7,401 bases of DNA, taken from the NCBI GenBank assembly GCA_026391935.1, contig JAPLDC010000449.1, positions 1-7,401 on the forward strand. Reading direction: 5' to 3'. The first letter of the stretch is position 1; each line of letters starts with the position of its first letter. Made by a program: the position numbers and the translations under genes. Of the stretch, positions 1 to 6,056 are shown piece after piece. The notes beneath the pieces were generated by a model that was not told where the DNA came from, searched no databases, and saw only the letters and a list, made by a program, of their open reading frames with translations. The stretch is from Bacteroidota bacterium. Its GTDB lineage: Bacteria; Bacteroidota; Bacteroidia; 2-12-FULL-35-15.

Positions 1-121
1 TAAAAAAATCGAACTCTTCTTTCAGATGGGCAACTAAATTTGCAATGGACTGTATGGGGCCACCGGCTTTGTATCCAGGCAGATACCAGTCAATGAAAAT
101 CAATATTTTTCTCTTTGCCAT
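1..121 (-). CDS. Glycosyltransferase, GT4-type, N-terminal fragment (3' end outside window)
   Basis: The ATG at 121-119 opens a frame that runs to the window edge and gives 40 residues. It begins MAKRKILIFIDWYLPGYKAG and continues with GPIQSIANLV and a charged helix. A hydrophobic strand followed by a glycine-rich turn and G-P-x-x-S-x-x-N-L is typical of the first beta-strand and helix of GT-B fold, GT4-family glycosyltransferases of polysaccharide loci. The start shares its A with the TAA stop of the preceding amidotransferase gene (TAATG), so translational coupling is likely. The catalytic C-terminal domain with its E-x7-E motif lies outside the window, so donor and acceptor sugars cannot be inferred. 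Family assignment rests on the N-terminal pattern and the neighbourhood only. Confidence 0.8.
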   Translation of the reverse strand, partial: MAKRKILIFIDWYLPGYKAGGPIQSIANLVAHLKEEFDFF

Positions 122-2016
122 TAACTTTCAATTTTATTTTCCTGCAACCAATTTTCAAGAACAACCAAATGCCATACTCTTGCCCAGGTCACCTTTGGAT
201 CATCATTCAGAAAACTGTTCCACAATTTCATAATACCTTTTTCATTAAACAAATCACGTTTAGATAAAGAAACTATATTTTGCTCACAAAACAACTTTAA
301 TTCATTTTTCATCCATTCTTTCCATGGAAATGTAAATCCCATTTTTTGTCTGTTTACAATCTCTGCAGGCAAAAGGGCTCCTAATGAATCAACTAAAAGC
401 TTTTTCGGAGAACGTGTGCTTTTAAATTTATCAGGGACACCTAAAACATATTCTACTAATTTGTAATCCATAAAAGGAACTCGAATTTCCAGGGCCAAAG
501 CCATACTCATTTGATCAGCATCTCCCAACAAAACATTTTGCATATAGGTAGAGATTTCAGCAACAGAAACATTCGAGATCTGAGAATGAAAATCTGAGAT
601 TTGCAGCTCCTCCATCATTTCAGAAACACGATTCGCAGGCAGCTCATTTTTTTTGACAAGACTGGAAATAGCTGAATCCATTAACACTTGTCGAGATAAT
701 GGATAAAAAGTTCTAAAATTTACGCGATTCTGATTCAGAAGTGCTGCAATTTTTTCTGATGCAATACCTGGTTTTACTTTTGTTAAAATTTTACCACTTG
801 CTTTGCGCATACTATGTGGGACTGAATTTAACCAAGCTCTTTTTTTTAGCGCCATTGCCCTTTTAAAAACATCATATCCTGCAAACAATTCGTCACCTCC
901 TAAACCAGACAAAGCCATTGTGATTCCCGCATTTTTTGTTGCTTTAGAAACAATATACGTGTTCGAACCATCACCACTCGGATGATCCATTGCCATTAAT
1001 GCGTTCGGTAATTCTCTCAGAAAATCTGAAGGTTTCAATACTATTTCGTGATGATCTGTATTAAATTTTTTCGCAATTAGTTGCGCATATTTTGATTCAG
1101 AAAATTCAGTCTCATCAAATGTCACAGAAAAAGTTTTGATCTTTTCTGTGGACACTTTACTCATCAAACCAACGATTGCGCTAGAATCTATCCCACCGGA
1201 AAGAAATGCTCCAAAAGGCACATCCGCAATTAATCTTCTTTCAACAGCTTTTGTCAGAAGATCGTTCACATCTTTACATACCTCAGAATAAGATCTCTCA
1301 TTCGCATCATGATTTATATTTTTCTTGATATCCCAATAACTATGAATTGTAATTTTTTCGGAATTCGCTTTAATGTAATGCCCGGGCATAAGCATTTTAG
1401 CGCCTTTGATAATGGTATTTGGAGCATGAACCGTTTGGTACCGCAAATAATCAATTAAATTATTTTCATCCAATCTCCTTGGGATCAGCTCACAGGCTAA
1501 TAAAGAGCGTAGCTCTGAAGAAAAAGCAAGAACATGATTCGTATATAAATAATACAGCGGTTTGATTCCCAAGCGATCGCGGGCAATAAAGAGTTCTTTT
1601 TTTTGATTGTCCCAAATAGCAAAGGCAAACATGCCGTTAAAATGATTTACACAATCTGCTCCCCAACGAATATATGCAGCAATAATAACTTCCGTATCTG
1701 TATTGGTCTGAAACAAATAAGATTGCTGATTCGAGCCAGAAACAAAACGGTTCAATTCAAATTTCAGGTCTTTATAATTATACAATTCGCCATTATAGAC
1801 GATCTGATACCTTCCATCATAGGATTGCATAGGTTGGTGACCTGCAGAGGAAAGATCGATAATTGAAAGTCTTCTATGTCCAAGAGCAATCATAGAATCA
1901 ACGAACACGCCTTCATCGTCAGGGCCACGATGCTTCATAGCATTGTTCATGGCTATAACCTTATGTTTTGCTGCATCTGTATCGTTAAAACCTAATATCC
2001 CATTTATTCCGCACAT
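121..2016 (-). CDS. asnB: Asparagine synthase (glutamine-hydrolysing)-like amidotransferase
   Basis: This 631-residue protein has the two-domain class II glutamine amidotransferase layout. The start is fixed because Cys2 (MCGINGILG) must become the N-terminal nucleophile that releases ammonia from glutamine. Other glutaminase-site motifs are HRGPDDEG (29-36), GHRRLSIIDLS (46-56), YNGELYN (74-80) and the DTE near 107-109. The synthetase half carries the PPi-loop motif SGGIDSS (273-279), where ATP adenylates a carboxylate, and a second nucleotide-site motif GLGGDELFAGY (371-381). The length is close to the long AsnB type found in Bacillus and many polysaccharide loci, longer than E. coli AsnB (554). 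A stretch of about seven extra residues seems to sit at 90-100, before the DTE motif. By family it makes asparagine from aspartate. Inside a glycan operon such homologues are often thought to amidate a uronic-acid carboxyl, which is an inference here. A 110-base gap separates it from the wecE-like gene, and its stop overlaps the next start. Confidence 0.93.
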   Translation of the reverse strand: MCGINGILGFNDTDAAKHKVIAMNNAMKHRGPDDEGVFVDSMIALGHRRLSIIDLSSAGHQPMQSYDGRYQIVYNGELYNYKDLKFELNRFVSGSNQQSYLFQTNTDTEVIIAAYIRWGADCVNHFNGMFAFAIWDNQKKELFIARDRLGIKPLYYLYTNHVLAFSSELRSLLACELIPRRLDENNLIDYLRYQTVHAPNTIIKGAKMLMPGHYIKANSEKITIHSYWDIKKNINHDANERSYSEVCKDVNDLLTKAVERRLIADVPFGAFLSGGIDSSAIVGLMSKVSTEKIKTFSVTFDETEFSESKYAQLIAKKFNTDHHEIVLKPSDFLRELPNALMAMDHPSGDGSNTYIVSKATKNAGITMALSGLGGDELFAGYDVFKRAMALKKRAWLNSVPHSMRKASGKILTKVKPGIASEKIAALLNQNRVNFRTFYPLSRQVLMDSAISSLVKKNELPANRVSEMMEELQISDFHSQISNVSVAEISTYMQNVLLGDADQMSMALALEIRVPFMDYKLVEYVLGVPDKFKSTRSPKKLLVDSLGALLPAEIVNRQKMGFTFPWKEWMKNELKLFCEQNIVSLSKRDLFNEKGIMKLWNSFLNDDPKVTWARVWHLVVLENWLQENKIES

Positions 2017-2117
2017 AGTTTATTCTTTGCTATTTCGTCTTTGCAATTGTGTCCAAACCATTTATTAAAATTAAAGGAAGTTAAAAACGGGATCAAAAAG
2101 TTCTGATCGAGTATTTT

Positions 2118-2128
2118 CACACCTCCTT
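2118..2128 (-). promoter_or_regulatory. Orphan Shine-Dalgarno-like sequence after the wecE-like stop
   Basis: Immediately after the TAA stop at 2129-2127, and using its last two bases, the minus strand reads AAGGAGGTG (2128-2120), complementary to the usual 3' end of 16S rRNA. No ATG follows at normal spacing. A GTG at 2120-2118 overlaps the motif and is too close, and an ATA at 2114-2112 has ideal spacing but is a rare start codon. The downstream frame, which is the same frame as the upstream gene, stays open for 38 codons from the GTG and ends at 2004, inside the amidotransferase gene. The other genes in the window have weak or A-rich ribosome-binding regions, so this motif stands out. It may be chance, a relic of a lost gene, or the start of a small ORF. 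Confidence 0.3.
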
Positions 2129-3257
2129 ATCGTTTTTCGTAAAAAGAAATAATTACAGAAATGATATATGAAAGCTGCTCGTTTGTTAATTCAAAATAAA
2201 AAGGCAATCGCAACAAGGTGTCAGCATACCTATCGGCATTCACAAGTATTCTACCATCGTGTTTCGAAAAATAATACGGACTTGTATGTAGACTCAGATA
2301 ATGAAAAACTGCATATACGCCATTCTCCCTCATATGTTGCACAAGCTTTGTACGTTCATCAAGTGAATTACATAAAATATAAAACATATGTGCATTATTG
2401 GTCGCATATTCAGGAATGGAAGGTAGTTTGATCCTACCTGAACGCTCTAATCCTTGAAGACCATCTTGATATACCTTCCAGATTTTTTTTCGTTTCTCCT
2501 GAATATCTTCCAGGTTTTCTAATTGTGCAAATAAAAAAGCTGCAATTATATCTGAAGGTAAAAATGAAGAGCCTATATCAACCCAACCGTACTTGTCGAC
2601 TTCTCCCCTAAAAAATGCAGAACGATTCGTTCCTTTTTCTCTGATGATCTCGGCACGATGCAGAAAACGATCATCATTGATCACCAGCATCCCTCCTTCG
2701 CCGGAAACAATGTTTTTTGTTTCATGAAATGAAAATGCTGATAAATGCCCAATTGAACCTAAAGGCTTATTTTTATAATAGGAATCAATAGCTTGAGCAG
2801 CATCCTCAACGACAAACAGATTATATTTATTTGCCAATTGCATAATCTTATCCATTTCACAAGCTATTCCGGCATAATGCACGGGAACAATTACCTTCGT
2901 TTTTGGTGTGATCAACGCTTCTATTGCCTCCACATCCATATTTGGATTTTCGACACTACTGTCGATAAAAACAATTTTAGCGCCTCTAAGTACAAAAGCA
3001 TTCACTGTTGACACAAATGTATAGGAAGGAGCAATTACTTCATCTCCTTCTTTGATATCCAATAAAATTGCAGCCATTTCTAGTGCATCTGTGCAGGAGG
3101 TTGTAAGTAATACTTTTTTGAAGTCGTATTTTTTCTCAAAAAAGTCATGACACTTTTTCGTATAGACTCCATCACCCGATATTTTTAGGTTAGAAACGGC
3201 ATCTTTGATATAATCGGTCTCTTTTCCTGTTAAATAAGGCTTGTTGAATGTGATCAT
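2127..3257 (-). CDS. wecE: dTDP-4-amino-4,6-dideoxygalactose transaminase-like enzyme (WecE/RffA, DegT family)
   Basis: This 376-residue PLP-dependent sugar aminotransferase of the DegT/DnrJ/EryC1/StrS family can be aligned by memory with E. coli WecE over its whole length, which is also 376. Matching blocks include KVLLTTSCTDALEMAA (48-63), GDEVIAPSYTFVSTVNAFVL (71-90), VIVPVHYAG (122-130), the PLP-contacting VVEDAAQ (149-155, Asp152 and Gln155), SFHETKN (176-182) with the Schiff-base lysine at 181, REKGTNRS, DIGSS and NAHMFYI. The reaction expected is transfer of an amino group from glutamate to dTDP-4-keto-6-deoxyglucose, giving dTDP-Fuc4N. The start MITFNKPYLTG matches the family N-terminus. 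Gaps of 57 bases upstream and 110 bases downstream set it apart from the tightly packed genes around it. No N-acetyltransferase partner (WecD) and no dTDP-glucose pathway genes are in the window. Family membership is very secure; exact sugar stereochemistry is inferred from the WecE resemblance. Confidence 0.93.
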   Translation of the reverse strand: MITFNKPYLTGKETDYIKDAVSNLKISGDGVYTKKCHDFFEKKYDFKKVLLTTSCTDALEMAAILLDIKEGDEVIAPSYTFVSTVNAFVLRGAKIVFIDSSVENPNMDVEAIEALITPKTKVIVPVHYAGIACEMDKIMQLANKYNLFVVEDAAQAIDSYYKNKPLGSIGHLSAFSFHETKNIVSGEGGMLVINDDRFLHRAEIIREKGTNRSAFFRGEVDKYGWVDIGSSFLPSDIIAAFLFAQLENLEDIQEKRKKIWKVYQDGLQGLERSGRIKLPSIPEYATNNAHMFYILCNSLDERTKLVQHMRENGVYAVFHYLSLHTSPYYFSKHDGRILVNADRYADTLLRLPFYFELTNEQLSYIISVIISFYEKR

Positions 3258-3314
3258 TTTAATACGGATAAATAATACAATTAGATTTTTTTAAGGGTAT
3301 AGAAAATTACATAT

Positions 3315-4442
3315 CTATTCATCGAAATCTTCCAATAAAAACAATTTAGTAGCTTGAAGCTCTTTATTTGACGAACATTTGCTCTTAATTTCATTCCCAA
3401 AAGTTCTGGAGAAAATGATAATAACCTTAGGAGGATTCTTTATCAGAGAATTAAAATTTTCGATACTGTTATTAAAAAATGGGAAATAGTTTCCAAACAT
3501 ATCAACAGTATCGTCCACTAGACGACAATCGTTAATTCCAATAATTGACAAGGCATTCAAGGCTCTTTTCGGACAATAGATCGCAATATCTTTTTGAGAA
3601 TATTCTTCCAGTTTCTGTTTAAGTTTCTTTAATGATGCGTCAATCTTATCATCAAAAGTGCTCCAATTTGTCTCAGAATCAATATAATTTGAAGTAGAAG
3701 TTCCATTCGCCTTCATAAAAGAACAAAAGATCATTCCATTGCTAGCACCTGTTGTTATTGAATCAATCACCAAGCCTGCACTTTTTGCGATATAAATAAA
3801 ACTATCACGTGTAAAATAATTAAAATGTTCGTGTGCAAATATGGATATATCTCCGGTTTTCAGATTGGGTTCGCTATTGGGCATTCCAAAAATAATTTTA
3901 CCTGAATCTTTCAACAAAACACCTTGTTCCTTTAATGATTGAACAGGATTTTCAAGATGCTCCAAAACATTAAAATGCAAAATCAAATCAAACTTCCCAG
4001 AAATTTTGGAAGACGGAAAAAAATCATTGATCAGTTCAATATCCCCATTACTCACATCTGTTTCTTCAATTTGAGGCCCCGGCTCCAAGCCAACACAAGT
4101 TGCGCCTTTTTTTATCAATTCTTTCAGGATAAAGCCATTTCCACAACCAATTTCAAGGACTCTTTTATTTTTTAGATCTGGAAAAGATTTATAAATGAAA
4201 TCCAAGGCTGCTTTTCCCTGATGTCCTCCGTCAAGCGCATTCATTTCACCATTCAACATTGAACCCTTTAAATAAATATCCTGAAGTATTTGCCTTAATT
4301 TATCATCGCTTTCCTGAGAATATAATTTCAGGTCTTCGTCAAAAGAATATTTAAAAGGTAAAACGGAAGGGATCCCTCCATTATTTTTATCTTTTTGAAC
4401 CCCATAAAAAAAAGGGATATTGAGTGATTTTATTTTTTTCAT
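3315..4442 (-). CDS. Class I SAM-dependent methyltransferase with C-methyltransferase-like C-terminal domain
   Basis: This 375-residue protein has a Rossmann methyltransferase core at about 75-240. It shows the SAM-binding motif VLEIGCGNGF (95-104), an acidic residue ending strand 2 (GLEPGP, Glu120), FDLILHFNVLEHLENP (151-166) and HEHFNYFT (204-211). The last motif resembles the E-H-x-x-Y-F-S segment of nucleotide-sugar C-methyltransferases. Residues about 284-350 (IAIYCPKRALNALS, then LVDDT, FGNYFP and VIIIFSR) look like the second Rossmann-like domain of that family (Methyltransf_14 type). The N-terminal zinc-binding domain usual there is missing: the first cysteine is Cys100, inside the SAM motif. 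A charged, coiled-coil-like segment lies at about 263-285. The start follows AAAAGGAAT directly after the GT2 stop, 9 bases away. Its job is probably methylation of a sugar or sugar nucleotide; C- versus O-methylation cannot be decided. Methyltransferase fold is secure, the substrate is not. Confidence 0.85.
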   Translation of the reverse strand: MKKIKSLNIPFFYGVQKDKNNGGIPSVLPFKYSFDEDLKLYSQESDDKLRQILQDIYLKGSMLNGEMNALDGGHQGKAALDFIYKSFPDLKNKRVLEIGCGNGFILKELIKKGATCVGLEPGPQIEETDVSNGDIELINDFFPSSKISGKFDLILHFNVLEHLENPVQSLKEQGVLLKDSGKIIFGMPNSEPNLKTGDISIFAHEHFNYFTRDSFIYIAKSAGLVIDSITTGASNGMIFCSFMKANGTSTSNYIDSETNWSTFDDKIDASLKKLKQKLEEYSQKDIAIYCPKRALNALSIIGINDCRLVDDTVDMFGNYFPFFNNSIENFNSLIKNPPKVIIIFSRTFGNEIKSKCSSNKELQATKLFLLEDFDE

Positions 4443-4451
4443 ATTCCTTTT

Positions 4452-5411
4452 CTACTTGTCCTCAGAGACATTTGTAAATTCTTTTACTGAAAACAGAGGT
4501 CTTCTTTTTGTCTCTTTATAGATTCGTCCGATGTAGATAGCTGCAATTCCAATAAAAAATAGTTGCAAGCCTGCCCCTAAAACAATTGCTCCAATCAAAG
4601 AAGGCCAACCTAATTGAAAATTAATAAAAAATAATTTGGCAATAAAAATACCTGCCAGAAATAACAAACCGAAAAAGAATAGAAAAAAACCAAGTTTTAC
4701 AGCCATCCTAAGAGGAATTTCGGAAAAGTCGAAAATAACATTGAAAGCCAAACTCATTTTACGTTTAAAATTGAATTTGCTCACTCCGGCAAATCTGTCT
4801 CGCTGAGCAATGACAATTTCACTTCGTTTCATTCCAATATGCATAAAAAGACCCTCAACAAATCGATTCTGTTCAGGATATTCTAGAAATTTATTTGCAA
4901 ATTTTCTGTTGAAAATTCGCATGGAAGAGATTCCTTTTGGAATTTTTAATCCTGAAAACCTCGCCAATAAACTCCAAAACATTTTAGAAAAAAGTTTATT
5001 CAAGAGGCCATCCACCTTTTCTTTACGGATTCCAAATACAAGATCATATCCTTTTTCAATTTCTTCAATAAAACGAGGAATTTCTTCGGGCGGATCTTGC
5101 AAATCAGGATCCATGGCTATTAAATAATCGCCAGTTGCATAGGTTATTCCAGCTGTTACAGCAGCCTGTTTTCCATGATTATAGGACAATTCGATCAGTT
5201 TTATGAAAGGGCGAGATTCAGCTGCATGTTTGATCAGCTCAACTGTTTTATCAGTACTGCCATCATCCACAAACACAATCTCAAATTCCATTTGAAGGGT
5301 ATTTAAAACAGCTTCCGTTTCTTTTATGAACTGAAGAATGCATTCTTCCTCAAAATAAACAGGAACAACCAGGGACAATTTTTTTTGTTTCATTTCTTTT
5401 GCTGCAATCAT
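4452..5411 (-). CDS. GT2 family glycosyltransferase, DPM1/GtrB/ArnC type, with two C-terminal membrane helices
   Basis: This 319-residue protein has an N-terminal GT-A domain and a membrane anchor. Strand LSLVVPVYFEEE (12-23) is followed by FVDDGSTD (47-54) for nucleotide binding, NHGKQAAVTAG (78-88), the metal-binding DPDLQDPPE (101-109), and RDRFAGVSKF (204-213). Two hydrophobic segments at about 237-263 and 271-296 end in the basic GRIYKETKRRP tail. This arrangement is typical of enzymes that move a sugar from a nucleotide donor onto a polyprenyl phosphate (dolichol or undecaprenyl phosphate) at the cytoplasmic face of the inner membrane, for later use in the periplasm. The ATG at 5411 lies one base after the upstream TAG. 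A second ATG six codons in (5393) is also plausible, because the conserved strand begins only at residue 12. The sugar moved is unknown. The family call is strong; the lipid acceptor is inferred from homology. Confidence 0.92.
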   Translation of the reverse strand: MIAAKEMKQKKLSLVVPVYFEEECILQFIKETEAVLNTLQMEFEIVFVDDGSTDKTVELIKHAAESRPFIKLIELSYNHGKQAAVTAGITYATGDYLIAMDPDLQDPPEEIPRFIEEIEKGYDLVFGIRKEKVDGLLNKLFSKMFWSLLARFSGLKIPKGISSMRIFNRKFANKFLEYPEQNRFVEGLFMHIGMKRSEIVIAQRDRFAGVSKFNFKRKMSLAFNVIFDFSEIPLRMAVKLGFFLFFFGLLFLAGIFIAKLFFINFQLGWPSLIGAIVLGAGLQLFFIGIAAIYIGRIYKETKRRPLFSVKEFTNVSEDK

Positions 5412-5412
5412 T

Positions 5413-6054
5413 CTACAAATATAATGTTATCTGTTCTAATAAAGTAATTCTGTTTTCATAAACAGGGTACACATTCTCTCTGTCGATCAAAAGGCTCTTA
5501 AAATTGGTAATTATGGAAGGTTCCATATCCAATTTTATTGAATCTCCAATGTACAGGATCTCATCTGGAGAAAGACCTATTTCATGCAATGCTTTTTCAT
5601 AAAATAAAGGGTTGGGTTTTGCTACACCGTAATTTTCTGAAACAAAAATATGTGTAAAGGTTTCTCCGAATTCTTTGGTAATTATTTCTTTCAAACTACT
5701 GTTGAAATTAGAAAGAATACCCATCGGCAATTTTATTGAGTTAACAATATCCGTATCCGAAAATTTTTCCCAGGGAAGATAAGTGCAGGAAGAAAATATC
5801 TCATTTAATAGATCTGGGCTAGGAGAAATCCCTAATGAATAAAGCAATTCAGCATTAAACCCTTTATAAAATTCTTTTGATGTTCTATCCGGAAAGCGCA
5901 GACATTCACTTAATAGTTTATGATTCCTTTTGAGAAGCTCATCGGGCACGTTAAATCCAAATTTCCTCAATGACAAATGCATATTTTCCCAAACCTTTGG
6001 TTTATGAATGAGCGTATTTGCAGCATCGAAGAGAATATATTTTATTTTACTCAT
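5413..6054 (-). CDS. HAD-superfamily hydrolase with variant motif I
   Basis: Taken from the ATG at 6054 this is a 213-residue HAD protein. Motif I is LFDAANTL with nucleophile Asp10, but the usual second aspartate (the phosphatase general acid, Asp+2) is Ala12. Motif II is GILSNF with Ser115, motif III is GVAKPNP with Lys146, and motif IV is YIGDSIKLD with Asp171 and Asp176. An alpha-helical cap sits between about 17 and 95, as in subclass I enzymes such as haloacid dehalogenases and phosphoglycolate phosphatase relatives. The DxxxT form of motif I is known in haloacid dehalogenases and some uncharacterised HADs, so a simple phosphatase role is doubtful. A GTG at 6057-6055 sharing the G of the ATP-grasp TAG stop is an alternative start just one codon earlier. 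Neighbours suggest work on a polysaccharide intermediate, possibly with the ATP-grasp partner; no substrate can be named. Confidence 0.87.
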   Translation of the reverse strand: MSKIKYILFDAANTLIHKPKVWENMHLSLRKFGFNVPDELLKRNHKLLSECLRFPDRTSKEFYKGFNAELLYSLGISPSPDLLNEIFSSCTYLPWEKFSDTDIVNSIKLPMGILSNFNSSLKEIITKEFGETFTHIFVSENYGVAKPNPLFYEKALHEIGLSPDEILYIGDSIKLDMEPSIITNFKSLLIDRENVYPVYENRITLLEQITLYL

Positions 6055-6056
6055 CA

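Noticed and set aside
840..847. Runs of eight A or T (also 647-654, 1597-1604, 4406-4413, 5379-5386) as phase-variation tracts.
   Set aside because: They are short, mostly fall on Lys-Lys or Phe-Phe codons, and recur across several genes, as expected in AT-rich coding DNA.
1603..1866. Plus-strand open frames of 60-105 codons across the window (for example at 803-985, 1603-1866, 2168-2431, 4810-5127).
   Set aside because: They lie opposite well-supported minus-strand genes, show no recognisable family motifs, and are antisense shadows.
2020..2061. A 13-codon reading frame ending three bases before the asnB start, as a leader peptide.
   Set aside because: It has no ribosome-binding site, no run of a regulatory amino acid and no attenuator-like hairpins, so it is within chance.
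2091..2108. Inverted repeat GATCA...TGATC in the wecE-asnB gap as a terminator.
   Set aside because: The stem is only five perfect pairs (seven with a wobble), it is AT-rich, and the following T-run is interrupted; a terminator here would also cut a same-strand cluster.
3258..3314. A Bacteroidota-type promoter upstream of the wecE-like gene.
   Set aside because: TAATTTTC is one base from the TAnnTTTG consensus, but no convincing -33 TTTG at proper spacing was found, and AT-rich sequence gives such matches often.
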